A stretch of DNA of 64,000 bases from Amycolatopsis nalaikhensis (GCF_030264295.1 NZ_CP127173.1:8873501-8937500); one strand, 5' to 3'. Positions 53,288-62,722 are shown, counted from the stretch's first letter. Translations and numbers: made by a program. The notes: generated by a model not told the origin, from the letters alone.

Positions 53288-53767
53288 ATGGCCGCACCCG
53301 AAGCCCTGGTGTCCGCCCTCGCGGACCCGGAACGACTGCACCTGTTCGCCCGCATCTGCGCCGCGCCCGAGGGACTTCCCGTGGACGGCGGCACGACGAA
53401 GCTCGCGAAACGGTTGCTCGACGCGGGCCTCGTCACCGTGGACGGCGAGCGCTACCGGGCCGTGCCCGCGGCCTTCCGCGAAGCGCTGGCCAAGGCGCCG
53501 GCCGATCCGCTCGACGCGCTGTTCCGCCGCGGCAGGCTCGTCACCATCCCGCATTCGGGCAAGCGACGGCAGCTGCTGCTGGCCCACCTCGCCGAGCGGT
53601 TCGAGCCCGGCCGGCTCTACACCGAGCAGGACGTCCGCGAGAAGCTCTCGATGGTGCACGACGACCACGCGACGCTGCGGCGCTACCTCGTCGACGAAGG
53701 CCTGTTGCAGCGCAGCAACGACGGCGGTGCCTACGGCCGTCCGTCGGAGGCCCGCGCCGCGGGCTGA
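53288..53767 (+). CDS. DUF2087 domain protein
   Basis: 159 residues. An N-terminal winged-helix-like half (EALVSALADPERLHLFARIC) is followed by the DUF2087 pattern RRGRLVTIPHSGKRRQLLLA, HLAERFEPGRLYTEQDVREK, HDDHATLRRYLVDEGLLQRS. DUF2087 resembles DNA-binding transcription regulators. The 3' end overlaps the convergent sigma factor gene by 37 bases. Confidence 0.85.
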   Translation: MAAPEALVSALADPERLHLFARICAAPEGLPVDGGTTKLAKRLLDAGLVTVDGERYRAVPAAFREALAKAPADPLDALFRRGRLVTIPHSGKRRQLLLAHLAERFEPGRLYTEQDVREKLSMVHDDHATLRRYLVDEGLLQRSNDGGAYGRPSEARAAG

Positions 53768-54687
53768 GTGGCGGGAAGGTCGAACAGCGCCAGCACGGCG
53801 GGATCGGCGAACACGACGTTGTGCGCCACCCGCGACCCGGCGATCGTGAAGACCTGCAAGGTGTGCAGGCGGTACCCGCCGGTTTCGTCGCGGCAGTACG
53901 CCACGAGCGCGGGCTGGCCGTTGGCGGCCGCGCGCGTCAGGCGCCAGTCCGGGCCGCGCATCGCGAACAGGCGGTCCATGAACGCGCCGTAGCCGTCGCG
54001 GCCGCGGTACCACAGCGGCACCGGCGGCATCTCCAGCACGGCGTCGTCGGTCAGCAGCGCGACGAGCCCGGCGACGTCGGCCCGTTCGAACGCGCGGACG
54101 TAGCGGTCCAGGACCGCGGCCACCGCGGTGTCGTCCGGGGCGCCGACGTCGTCCACGCTCAGGCCGCCGAGCCCGGCGCGCGCCCGTTGCAGCGCGCTGT
54201 TGACCGCGGCGGGCGTGGTGTCCAGGAACCCGGCCACCTCCGCCGCGCTGAACTCCAGGACGTCCCGCAGGATCAGCACCGCGCGCTGCTTCGGCGGCAG
54301 GGTCTGCATCGCCGCCAGCAGCGCCAGCCGCAGTGTGCCGCGGCGGACCGCCCGGTCGCCGGGGTCGTCCGGCAAGGGTTGCAGCCACGGGATCTCGAAC
54401 GACGGCGTCAGCGGCGCGGCCGGGTCTTCGCTCGGGCGGCCGAGCCCGGACGGCAGCGGCCGCCGCGCCCGGCCTTCCAGCGCGGTGAGGCAGGCGTTGG
54501 TCGCGATCCGGTAGAGCCAGGTGCGCACCGACGCCCGCGCCGGGTCGTAGCCCGCCCACGCCTTCCAGGCGCGGACCAGCGTTTCCTGCACCAGGTCCTC
54601 GGCTTCGTGGACCGAGCCGAGCAGGCGGTAGCAGTGCACCAGCAGCTCGCGCCGGTGCGGCTCGGTGTGCGCCGCGAAGTCCCGCAT
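53731..54687 (-). CDS. Sigma-70 family factor with SnoaL-like C-terminal domain
   Basis: 318 residues. Region 2 (LLGSVHEAEDLVQETLVRAW, about 20-40) and region 4 (AMQTLPPKQRAVLILRDVLE, then FSAAEVAGFLDTTPAAVNSA) are followed by a SnoaL_2-like domain from about 200 (YVRAFERADVAGLVALLTDD, LWYRGRDGYGAFMDRLFAMR). This is the sigma-G/ECF-type-with-SnoaL architecture (group ECF41/56-like). The C-terminal domain modulates promoter use and replaces an anti-sigma factor. No anti-sigma gene is next to it. Confidence 0.88.
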   Translation of the reverse strand: MRDFAAHTEPHRRELLVHCYRLLGSVHEAEDLVQETLVRAWKAWAGYDPARASVRTWLYRIATNACLTALEGRARRPLPSGLGRPSEDPAAPLTPSFEIPWLQPLPDDPGDRAVRRGTLRLALLAAMQTLPPKQRAVLILRDVLEFSAAEVAGFLDTTPAAVNSALQRARAGLGGLSVDDVGAPDDTAVAAVLDRYVRAFERADVAGLVALLTDDAVLEMPPVPLWYRGRDGYGAFMDRLFAMRGPDWRLTRAAANGQPALVAYCRDETGGYRLHTLQVFTIAGSRVAHNVVFADPAVLALFDLPATQPAARASDGRP

Positions 54688-54722
54688 CAGTCTCCCGTCC
54701 GCCCCGTCCGGGAGATCATGCC

Positions 54723-55241
54723 CTACCGGTCGTCGAAGTCCTCCGGCCGCAGGCCGTCGAGCTCGGCGCGGAACCGCTCGACCTCGGCTTCGGTGTCCAG
54801 CACGTCGGCGGCCGGGCCCTCGGCCTCCTGCTCCTCGACCTCGAGCTGCACGGAGGCGACGTCGAGCACCTCTTCGGCGACCCTGATCGGCGCGCCCTGG
54901 CGCAGGCCGAGCGCGACCGCGTCGCTCGGGCGGGCCGACACGCGGGTCCCGGAGACGAGCACGAGGTCGGCGTAGAAGATGCCGTCCCGCACCTCGGTCA
55001 GCTCCACCGCGGCGACGCCCTGGCCGAACGCCGCGAGCACGTCGCCGAGCAGCTCGATCGTGCCCGGCCGCGGCTGCGCGATCTGCTCCCGCGCCCGCAC
55101 CAGCGCCTCGGCCTCGCCGTACCCGATCATGATCGCCAGCCAGCGCCGGGCCCCTTCCGGCTCGCGCAGCAGCATCAGGGGTGCCTCACCAGGCACCGGG
55201 ACGGCCATCCCCACGACCTCGATCGGGATCACGCTGACCAC
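54723..55241 (-). CDS. Bifunctional nuclease family protein (DUF151)
   Basis: 172 residues from GTG 55241, with a CGGAGGG ribosome site. The DUF151/bifunctional nuclease pattern is clear: PVPGEAPLMLLREPEGARRW, LAIMIGYGEAEALVRARE, GTRVSARPSDAVALGLRQGA. Related proteins are reported to cleave DNA and RNA. The C-terminal 30 residues are acidic. It lies 36 bases upstream of the sigma-factor gene on the same strand and may be cotranscribed with it. Confidence 0.85.
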   Translation of the reverse strand: MVSVIPIEVVGMAVPVPGEAPLMLLREPEGARRWLAIMIGYGEAEALVRAREQIAQPRPGTIELLGDVLAAFGQGVAAVELTEVRDGIFYADLVLVSGTRVSARPSDAVALGLRQGAPIRVAEEVLDVASVQLEVEEQEAEGPAADVLDTEAEVERFRAELDGLRPEDFDDR

Positions 55242-55396
55242 GCACCCTCCGTGTCGGTTCTCCTCCGCGCGCGAGATACCCAGAATCGGGGGGCGGCAAT
55301 CCGGATGCGACCGGGAGTTTTTCACCGCCTCTCCTCGGCTGCGGACCCCGGCGGCGGCTCTTGCCCGGCGCGGCGCGCCGCTGTCACCGTCGGAGG

Positions 55397-55870
55397 GTGG
55401 AACCGACGATTTCGCGCAGCATCGACGTGCCGGCCGCGCCGGGCACGGTCTGGTCGTGGGTCACCGACCTGCCGCGGATGGGCGAGCTGAGCCCGGAGAA
55501 CGTCGGCGGGCGGTGGCTGGACGGCGCCGGGCCCGCGCTCGGGGCGCGGTTCCGCGGCCGCAACCGCAACGGCGAGCTGCGGTGGTGGACCCGGGTGCGC
55601 GTCGTCGCGTTCGAGCCGGAGCGCCGGTTCGCCTTCGACGTGCGGACGCCGTTCGGGTCGCGGGTGTCGCGCTGGGAGTACGTCCTGACCCCGGGCGACG
55701 GCGGCTGCCGGGTCACCGAGAACTGGTACCGGATCGGCAGCTGGGTCGTGCGGAAGTTCATGGGCCCGCGCGTCACCGGCCGCGCCGACCGGCCCGGTTA
55801 CAACGTCGAGTCGATCGAGCACACCCTCGCCGCGCTGAAGGCGCGTGCCGAGCGGGCCGCCGCCGCGTGA
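55397..55870 (+). CDS. SRPBCC-family protein
   Basis: 157 residues from GTG 55397. SRSIDVPAAPGTVWSWVTDL, PENVGGRWLDGAGPALGARF and VTENWYRIGSWVVRKFMG show the Bet v1-like START fold that binds hydrophobic ligands in a deep pocket. The GGAGG before the GTG is very close to it, so the start may be a few codons later. The ligand is unknown. Confidence 0.8.
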   Translation: MEPTISRSIDVPAAPGTVWSWVTDLPRMGELSPENVGGRWLDGAGPALGARFRGRNRNGELRWWTRVRVVAFEPERRFAFDVRTPFGSRVSRWEYVLTPGDGGCRVTENWYRIGSWVVRKFMGPRVTGRADRPGYNVESIEHTLAALKARAERAAAA

Positions 55871-55951
55871 GGTAGGTCGCTTCAAACAGGTAAGTCTCTT
55901 GTTGAAACTTGCTCTCTCCAGCTAGGTTGCTTTTCCGGACCTAGGAGGGAC

Positions 55952-57352
55952 ATGACCGACACCGCGCCGAAGCCCGGCCTCGTGCTGCTGGTCGTCTCGA
56001 CGGCGGCGTTCCTCGCGAGCCTCGACACGTTCATCGTCACCATCGCCTTCCCCGGCATCCGGCTGGCGTTCCCGGGCGACGACCTCGCGACGCTGTCGTG
56101 GGTGCTCAACGGCTACACCGTGCTGTTCGCCGCCTGCCTCGCCCCGGCCGGGCGGCTGGCGGACCGGTACGGCCGCAAACGGCTCTTCCTCGTCGGCGTC
56201 GCGGTGTTCACGCTGGCTTCGGCCGCGTGCGCGGCCGCGCCGTCGATCGGGGTGCTGATCGCGTTCCGCGCGGTGCAGGCGATCGGCGCGGCGCTGGTCA
56301 TGCCGACGTCACTGGCGTTGCTGCTGACGGCGTTCCCGCCGCACCGGCGGCCGCTGGCGGTCGGGGTGTGGGCGTCGGTGGGCGCCGCCGCGGCCGCGCT
56401 CGGCCCGCCCGTCGGCGGCCTGCTCGTCGAGGCGTCGTGGCGCTGGGTGTTCCTGGTGAACCTGCCGATCTGCATGGCGACACTGCTCGCCGGGCCGCGG
56501 GTGCTGCGCGAGTCGCGGGACACCTCGACCGGCGTCCCCGACCTGCTCGGCGCGGCCGGGCTCCTGGTCGGCGTCGGCGCGCTGGCTTACGCGCTGGTCG
56601 AGGCGCCGGACCACGGCTGGTCCTCGTCCGGCGTCCTGATGGCGTTCGCGGTGGCTTTCGCCGCGCTGGCGTGGGTACCGCTGCGGTCGGCGCGGCACGC
56701 GGTGCCGGTGCTGGACCTGCCGGCGTTGCGCGTCCCGACGCTGTGGCTGGCCTGCGTGACCACGGGCGTGTTCGCCGCCGGGTTCGCCGCGATGCTGTTC
56801 GGCAACGTGCTGTTCCTGACGTCGGTCTGGCACGACTCGATCCTGGTCGCCGGGCTGTCGCTGGCCCCGGGCCCGCTGATGGTGGTGCCGGTGTCGATCC
56901 TGGGCGGCCGGTTCGTGCCCCGGTTCGGACCGGGCCCGGTGGTCGCGCTCGGCGGCGTCTCGTTCGGAGCCGGGGTGCTGATCTGGTTGCTGCGCATGGG
57001 TTCCACGCCGGACTACGTGGCGTCGATGCTGCCGGGGCAGCTGCTGACCGGCATCGGCGTGGGCCTGATCCTGCCGAGCCTGTCGGGGGTGGTGGGCACG
57101 GTGCTGCCGGCGGCCCGCTGGGGCGCGGGATCGTCGATGGTGAACACGACGAGGCAGATCGGCACGGTCCTCGGCACGGCGGTGCTGGTGGCGGTCTTCG
57201 CGGGAACACCGGACCTGGCGGACTTCCGCCGCGGCTGGCTGGTAGTACTGGCGACGGCGGCGGCGACGGTGGTGGGCGGCGTCCTGATCGCGGCGCGCCG
57301 CCGCACGGACCACCACGCCGAGCACGTTCCGGCCCCCGCCCCGGTGTCTTGA
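55952..57352 (+). CDS. MFS drug-efflux transporter (DHA2/EmrB-QacA type)
   Basis: 466 residues with about 14 membrane helices. The features are LASLDTFIVTIAFPGI (motif D1), GRLADRYGRKRLFLVGV (motif A) and LGPPVGGLLVEASWRWVFLV (motif C of exporters). It exports drugs or metabolites using the proton gradient. A TAGGAGGG ribosome site precedes the ATG. The upstream region has TAAGT/CTCTT direct repeats and no divergent regulator, so the controlling protein is encoded elsewhere. Confidence 0.9.
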   Translation: MTDTAPKPGLVLLVVSTAAFLASLDTFIVTIAFPGIRLAFPGDDLATLSWVLNGYTVLFAACLAPAGRLADRYGRKRLFLVGVAVFTLASAACAAAPSIGVLIAFRAVQAIGAALVMPTSLALLLTAFPPHRRPLAVGVWASVGAAAAALGPPVGGLLVEASWRWVFLVNLPICMATLLAGPRVLRESRDTSTGVPDLLGAAGLLVGVGALAYALVEAPDHGWSSSGVLMAFAVAFAALAWVPLRSARHAVPVLDLPALRVPTLWLACVTTGVFAAGFAAMLFGNVLFLTSVWHDSILVAGLSLAPGPLMVVPVSILGGRFVPRFGPGPVVALGGVSFGAGVLIWLLRMGSTPDYVASMLPGQLLTGIGVGLILPSLSGVVGTVLPAARWGAGSSMVNTTRQIGTVLGTAVLVAVFAGTPDLADFRRGWLVVLATAAATVVGGVLIAARRRTDHHAEHVPAPAPVS

Positions 57353-57398
57353 ATGAGTCATTCAGGTCTTCGGAGGTCCTGAATGACTCATTCAAGAC
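57346..57398. terminator. 21-base-pair bidirectional palindrome between convergent genes
   Basis: Arms 57346-57366 and 57378-57398 are perfect complements with an 11-base loop. Each arm holds TGAATGAGTCATTCA, itself a 15-base palindrome (in the right arm as TGAATGACTCATTCA). It begins at the MFS stop codon and ends 14 bases before the convergent DinB-like gene's stop, so it can terminate both. Confidence 0.8.
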
Positions 57399-57411
57399 CT
57401 CCGGCGGCGGC

Positions 57412-57993
57412 TCATTGGCCCACGCGGCCGTCGATGCGTTCGCGCAACAGGTCCGCGTGGCCGCAGTGCCTTGCGTACTCCGAGACCTGACCCACCAGCA
57501 CGTCCCGCAGCCGCACGTCCGCGCCGTCGGGGCCGTAGTCCGACGCTCCCGCGTTGGGTGTGCCGAGGTCCGCGACGCCCTCGACGAACCGGTCGGTGGC
57601 CGCCGCTTCGGTTCGCCAGCGGTGCCACGCGTCGGCGACCACTTCCGGGTCGGCGACCGCGCCGTTCCAGTCGCCGTCGCGGTCTTCGGCCGTGCGGTAC
57701 AACTTCGGCGCGTCTTCGCCCGCCATCACGCGGCGGACGTGCCGCTCCTCCTCGGCGAGGTGCCGAAGCAGGCCGAGCAGCGACATCGTCGACGGCGGCA
57801 CCGACCGCCACGCGAGCTGCTCCGCGTCCAGGCCCGCGCACTTCAGCTCGATGGTCCGACGGTAGTAGTCCAGCTGCTTGAGCAGGACGGCGCGTTCACC
57901 GACCGGCGCGGGCCCGGCTTCGCGCGGATCGTCGTCCGGATCGACCCACATGTCGGGGAACACCGTCGCCTTCGTCCACCGTGCGGCCGTCAT
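57412..57993 (-). CDS. DinB/DUF664 family protein
   Basis: 193 residues. LLKQLDYYRRTIELKCAGLD, PSTMSLLGLLRHLAEEERH and the C-terminal VSEYARHCGHADLLRERIDG supply the His residues of a DinB metal site. Relatives are mycothiol- or bacillithiol-dependent transferases. DUF664 is the actinobacterial branch. No substrate is known. Confidence 0.85.
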   Translation of the reverse strand: MTAARWTKATVFPDMWVDPDDDPREAGPAPVGERAVLLKQLDYYRRTIELKCAGLDAEQLAWRSVPPSTMSLLGLLRHLAEEERHVRRVMAGEDAPKLYRTAEDRDGDWNGAVADPEVVADAWHRWRTEAAATDRFVEGVADLGTPNAGASDYGPDGADVRLRDVLVGQVSEYARHCGHADLLRERIDGRVGQ

Positions 57994-58119
57994 CCCGGCA
58001 TTGTCGACCTACGCCCACCGCGCGGCGACTGGTTTTCCCGCGCGTGCACCGCTTCTGTAACAGGCCGTTCCCACCGGTCGACTGCTAGTGAGTCCGCCGA
58101 CCCGTGAGGTGAGCCGTTG

Positions 58120-61100
58120 ATGTCGAGACGCCGCCGGAGAGTCCTCTTCGTCACCACCGGATTCGTCGTCGCCATCATCGGAGTGCTGTCGGCGATTTCG
58201 CTAGTGACGAGCTCGCTGGAGGAGAATGTCTCCTACGGCAACATCGTGGCCTCCCTCATCGGGATGGGCACCACCGCGGCCTCGGTGATCGCTTTTTCGC
58301 TCCGCCGGCAGCCCACCCCGCCCGGCACCCAGGCGGCGGACGAAATCGCCGCCCGCATGCTGACCGAGTGGACCGCGGAAATCCGGCACCGGCGGCAGCA
58401 TTTCGGAAACGCCAGGACGGTCCCGCTGACGTGGCGGAAATCCGATCCCGTTCTCGCCGCCGATCCGGCGACCGTCTTCGGGGACGACGGGCACTTCGGC
58501 AAGGTCGAACTCAAGCTGGACGGGCGGACCGGGACGAATCCCGACCAGGCCGCGCTCAACCTCGCCGAAGCCTTCAACAGCGTTCCGAGTCGGCGGCTCG
58601 TCGTCATCGGCAAGCCCGGTTCGGGAAAGACGTTCCTCGGCATCATCCTCAACATCGGCCTGCTGCGGTCGCGCACCCCCGGCTCCGCCGTCCCGATGTT
58701 CCTGTCGCTTTCGTCGTGGGACCCGGTGGTCGACAGCCTCGACGACTGGCTGGTCGACACGCTGGCTTCCCTGCACTACGGCGACGATCCGGCGATTCCG
58801 CGCACGCTCCTTTCCCAGCAGCTCGTCCTGCCGATCCTCGACGGTCTCGACGAACTGCCCGAACACCTGCGCCGTCCCGCGATCAGCCGGATCAACGAAA
58901 CCCTGCAGGGCGACCTGCCCCTCGTCCTCACGTGCCGTTCGAACGAATACCGCGAGGAGATCACCGGCGGGGCCCCGGTCCTGCTGCGGGCTCCGGTCGT
59001 GGAAATCCTCCCGGTGCGGACGGCCGACGTCGTCCGGGCGTTGCAGGACAACCCCCGGTGGGCGGACGTGGTCGACCACATCGAAAAGCATCCGCGAAGC
59101 CCCATCGGGACGACGCTGACCACGCCGCTCATGCTGTCCCTCTTCACCGCGACCTTCGAGCGGCGGGATCCGCAAGTGTTCCTCGACAAGGAGTTCAAGA
59201 CCGGCCACGCCGTCGAGAACTACCTGCTGGACCAGCTCGTGGACACTGCCTATCCGCCGGCGGGCACCGAAGCGGCGAGCGAGGAGAAGAGGTGGCTGAC
59301 CCACCTCGCCGAATACCTGCACGGCCACGGTGAGCGCGATCTGGACTGGTGGACGCTCGCCGAGCGCAAGGTGTCGTCGGCCGGGTCGATACCCGTCGCC
59401 TTCTTCGCGGCCGTACTGGTCCTCACCGGCGTCAAGTCGCTGGTCCACCTGATCACCGGCACGGAGCTGCTCGGCCTGCAGCCCCTCCTCTTCGATACTC
59501 CCGCCGTGGGGATCTTCCTGCTGGGCCTCACCACTTCGGCGCTCGGCCTGTCCACCAGCCCGCCGACCCGGCGTCGCGGCTTCTGGTCGGGGGCCGTGAC
59601 CGGCACACTCGGCGTGGTGGTCATCGGGTGCCTCTACATCGCACTGGAGGTCAGCTCGCTGGACGGCAACTCGGACTTCACCGACGTTGCGAAGATCTGC
59701 GCGAAGGCGACCGCGTTGCTGGCGTCGGCACTGGTCGCCGGCTCCGCCGCCGGGATCCACCAGCTGGTGAGACGCGCGACCACGATGCCGAAGAAGGGCG
59801 GCCCGGCCCAGTTCTTGCGTCAGTCACGCCGGACCGCGGTCCTGTCGTCACTGGCCGGTGGCCTGACGGCCGGTGCGGTGAGCATCCCGCTCGCGACCGT
59901 GGCGGCCTCGCTCGGCGGGCACTTCGGCGAACGGATCGCCATCGCCTTCGCCTTTCCCACGGTGGCGGGCATCCACCTCCCGCACACGGCGTACTACGGC
60001 ATCTGGCCGTCCTCGGTGTCGGCCGACTTCCTGCTCGCCGCGACCGGCATGGCCGAAGTCTTCGTCCTCGCTGCGGCGATTCTGCTGGGAAGTCACCCCT
60101 GGACGTGGTTCGCGATCACGCGGGTGCTCCTGTTCGTCGGGCGGCGGGCGCCCTTGCGGGCCATCCACCGGCTGGATGGCGCCCGCGACCACGGCGTCTT
60201 GCGGGTCGCCGGAGCGTCCTACCAGTTCTGGCACGTGACCTTGCAGGAGCGGTTGGTCTCGGAGGCGCAGAAGAAGCCCGCCCACCGCCGCACGGGCTGG
60301 CGGATCGCCGGTGTCACCGTGGCGGCGGCCGTGCTGATCACCGCCGTTTCGCTGATCGCCTTCAACGAGCCTCAGGCCTGTACGCCGACCGGCTGGCCGG
60401 GCCTCGACGCCCGGATCTCCCGCACCGTGGACGACCGTGAGTCCGGCTGTTTCGCCTACCTCGGCGAGGACGACCTGCACCACCTGGCGAGGACCGCGGC
60501 CGACTCCGAGCTCTTGGCGAAGATAGCGTCGGTGCGGGAATCGGAGGACCCGTCCGACTACTCGATCGTCGTCGTCGCCGGCAAGTTCCCCGACATCCCC
60601 GCGGCGGACCTGCGTGCGGTGCTCCAAGGCATCGCCGCCGCGCAGAGCCTGGCCGAAGAGCCCATCGTCGTCGATTTCGTCTACGTCGACGGCGAAGGCG
60701 CCGGGGATGCCTCGATGAACGCCTTGACGTCGACCTACACCGAGCTCAAAGGCGCGTCGCACCCGCACCGCGGAGAAAGGCCGACCGCGATCGTGACCCT
60801 CGACGGGAACCATTCCCGGGTGGACGTGCCGTACCTCGACGATCCGGTGGTGATCGCGATTCCGGATCCGGAACTCCCGCGGCTCGCCTCGCGCTACGCG
60901 GAGGCTCTGGTCAAGAACCGCCTCGACTTCACCAAGGCCGCGGGCGGTCCACTGCCGGGTGAGCTCAAGGACGGCATTTCGGACGAAGAATGCGCTCAGC
61001 TGAAGAGCGGCAGCGGCGGTTCGAACCACACCTACGACCTGCGCGGAGTCGTCCTGTCCGACGCGCTGCTGAACCGGGCGGCCGACTGCGGTGCGCACAA

Positions 61101-61326
61101 CCTCCTCATCGCGGGCGAGCAGGCTCCGGCGTTGCGTCCCCGGCTCGAGGGGCTCCGCGCCCTTTCCTTCGACTACGTCCGGGACAACTCGGCCGAGCTG
61201 ACCGGTGCGTGCCGGCAAAAGCTGGGCCCGAACGCACCGCGCCGGATGACGGACTCCTGCATCGCCTTGTTGTCCGGGGGAAGCGACTTCGACGTCGACT
61301 TCAGCACCCTCCTCAGCGGCCGTTAG
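58120..61326 (+). CDS. Transmembrane NACHT NTPase with large extracytoplasmic C-terminal domain
   Basis: 1068 residues from ATG 58120. Two N-terminal membrane helices (VLFVTTGFVVAIIGVLSAIS, ASLIGMGTTAASVIAFSL) precede a cytosolic NACHT STAND domain: Walker A VIGKPGSGKTFLGI (about 164), Walker B LVLPILDGLDELPE (about 237), sensor LVLTCRSNEYREE. A block of about eight membrane helices follows (about 425-690), a last helix at about 726-748, then about 320 outer residues with several Cys and alternating strand/helix (YSIVVVAGKFPD, PIVVDFVYVDGEGAGD), vaguely like a periplasmic-binding fold. It stands alone. It may sense an outside or membrane signal and oligomerise; NACHT proteins include phage-defence and signalling factors. 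Function unknown. Confidence 0.85.
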   Translation: MSRRRRRVLFVTTGFVVAIIGVLSAISLVTSSLEENVSYGNIVASLIGMGTTAASVIAFSLRRQPTPPGTQAADEIAARMLTEWTAEIRHRRQHFGNARTVPLTWRKSDPVLAADPATVFGDDGHFGKVELKLDGRTGTNPDQAALNLAEAFNSVPSRRLVVIGKPGSGKTFLGIILNIGLLRSRTPGSAVPMFLSLSSWDPVVDSLDDWLVDTLASLHYGDDPAIPRTLLSQQLVLPILDGLDELPEHLRRPAISRINETLQGDLPLVLTCRSNEYREEITGGAPVLLRAPVVEILPVRTADVVRALQDNPRWADVVDHIEKHPRSPIGTTLTTPLMLSLFTATFERRDPQVFLDKEFKTGHAVENYLLDQLVDTAYPPAGTEAASEEKRWLTHLAEYLHGHGERDLDWWTLAERKVSSAGSIPVAFFAAVLVLTGVKSLVHLITGTELLGLQPLLFDTPAVGIFLLGLTTSALGLSTSPPTRRRGFWSGAVTGTLGVVVIGCLYIALEVSSLDGNSDFTDVAKICAKATALLASALVAGSAAGIHQLVRRATTMPKKGGPAQFLRQSRRTAVLSSLAGGLTAGAVSIPLATVAASLGGHFGERIAIAFAFPTVAGIHLPHTAYYGIWPSSVSADFLLAATGMAEVFVLAAAILLGSHPWTWFAITRVLLFVGRRAPLRAIHRLDGARDHGVLRVAGASYQFWHVTLQERLVSEAQKKPAHRRTGWRIAGVTVAAAVLITAVSLIAFNEPQACTPTGWPGLDARISRTVDDRESGCFAYLGEDDLHHLARTAADSELLAKIASVRESEDPSDYSIVVVAGKFPDIPAADLRAVLQGIAAAQSLAEEPIVVDFVYVDGEGAGDASMNALTSTYTELKGASHPHRGERPTAIVTLDGNHSRVDVPYLDDPVVIAIPDPELPRLASRYAEALVKNRLDFTKAAGGPLPGELKDGISDEECAQLKSGSGGSNHTYDLRGVVLSDALLNRAADCGAHNLLIAGEQAPALRPRLEGLRALSFDYVRDNSAELTGACRQKLGPNAPRRMTDSCIALLSGGSDFDVDFSTLLSGR

Positions 61327-62722
61327 CCCAGGCGCGGTCCAGCACCGCGAGCCCGGCGTCGATGCGCTCCAGGGGGATCGAGCCGTAGCCGAGCACCAGC
61401 CCGGCGGCCGGAAAGCCGCCGCACAGATCGGAAAGCGTCTGCACCGCCGCCCCCGCCTGCCGGGCCCGGGCGGCGATCGGCTCCGTGTCCTCCTCGGCGA
61501 GCGCGCACAAGTGCAGGCCCGCCGCCGAGGGGACCACGCGCAACCGGCCCGCGAAGCGCGAGTCCAAAATGGACGTCAGACGCTCGTGGCGCTCCGCGTA
61601 AACCTTCGTCGCCCGCCGGATGTGGCGGGCGAACAGGCCCTCGTCGACGAACCGGGCCAGCGCCGCCTGCGCGGGCACGTCGCCGTGCCAGTCCGAAAGC
61701 TGCCGCGCGTGCCGCAACGCGTCCTGAAGAGACGGTGGCGCGATCAGGAAACCCAGGCGCAGCATGGGAAGCAACGTCTTCGAGAACGATCCGACGTACG
61801 CCACGCGCCCAGCGCGATCCAGGCTCTGCAACGGCTCCAGCGGACGGTCGGAGAACCGGAACTCGCTGTCGTAGTCGTCCTCGACGATCACCGCGTCCGC
61901 CCGCGCGGCCCACGCCAGCAGCGCCGTCCGCCGGGCCAGCGACATCGGCGTCCCCAACGGAAACTGGTGTGACGGCGTGACGTACACCAGCTTCGTCCGC
62001 GGCGGCAGCGCGTCGACGTCCAGCCCTTCGCCGTCCACCGGCACGCCGACGACTTCGGCGCCGTGCGAGGCGAAAAGCAGCTTCGCCCGCCGGTAGCCGG
62101 GTTCTTCGACGGCCACCCGGTCGCCTGGGGAGACGAGCACCCGGCACAGCAGGTCGAGTGCCTGCTGCGCGCCCTGGGTGACGAGCACGTCGTCGGCCTC
62201 GGCGCGCACCGAACGGGAGACGCCGACGTGCCGGGCGATCGCCGCGCGCAGGCTCGCGTGCCCGCCCGGGTCGGCGTAGTCGGCGAACCCGGCCGCGTCC
62301 CGCAGCTCCCGCGCCAGCAGCCGTCGCCAGGTTTCCAGCGGGAACAACGCGGCGTCCGGGACGCCGACGCGGAAGTCGAACTCCGCGGCCGCCGACGCCT
62401 GGACCGGCGGGGGCAGCGAGCGCCAGACCGCCTTCGGCCGCGGGCCCTGAGCCGACGGCGCCTTGCGCCGCTTCGGCGCGGGCAGCGACGCGCTCACGTA
62501 CGTGCCCGCGCCGACCCGCCCGGTCAGGAAGCCGTCGGCGGTGAGGCGGTCGTAGGCGACGGCGACGGTGTTGCGGGAAACGGCCAGCCGGCGCGCCAGC
62601 TCGCGCGTCGGGGGCAGCCGCTCCCCCGCCCGCAGCCGGCCGTCCAGCACGGCGTCGCGCAGCTGCCGGTAGATCCGGGCGGACAGGTCGCCACGCCCGG
62701 CCAGGGTGACGTGGAAGTCCAT
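61313..62722 (-). CDS. MocR/PdxR-type regulator (GntR helix-turn-helix plus aminotransferase-like domain)
   Basis: 469 residues. The N-terminal winged helix is LRAGERLPPTRELARRLAVS, then RNTVAVAYDRLTADGFLTGR (about 25-75). From about 110 there is a type I aminotransferase fold with the PLP-lysine motif YVGSFSKTLLPMLRLGFL (Lys about 313). MocR proteins bind PLP as effector without catalysis. PdxR controls pyridoxal synthesis, but other members control transporters. Divergent from an MFS gene with a three-heptamer operator in the 82-base gap; its 3' end overlaps the NACHT gene by 14 bases. Confidence 0.9.
   Translation of the reverse strand: MDFHVTLAGRGDLSARIYRQLRDAVLDGRLRAGERLPPTRELARRLAVSRNTVAVAYDRLTADGFLTGRVGAGTYVSASLPAPKRRKAPSAQGPRPKAVWRSLPPPVQASAAAEFDFRVGVPDAALFPLETWRRLLARELRDAAGFADYADPGGHASLRAAIARHVGVSRSVRAEADDVLVTQGAQQALDLLCRVLVSPGDRVAVEEPGYRRAKLLFASHGAEVVGVPVDGEGLDVDALPPRTKLVYVTPSHQFPLGTPMSLARRTALLAWAARADAVIVEDDYDSEFRFSDRPLEPLQSLDRAGRVAYVGSFSKTLLPMLRLGFLIAPPSLQDALRHARQLSDWHGDVPAQAALARFVDEGLFARHIRRATKVYAERHERLTSILDSRFAGRLRVVPSAAGLHLCALAEEDTEPIAARARQAGAAVQTLSDLCGGFPAAGLVLGYGSIPLERIDAGLAVLDRAWANGR

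Noticed and set aside
51578..54559. Single 993-codon gene joining FAAL to upstream sequence
   Set aside because: The added N-terminal half is antisense to DUF2087 and out of frame with the sigma factor gene, and the FAAL domain begins at GTG 53218.
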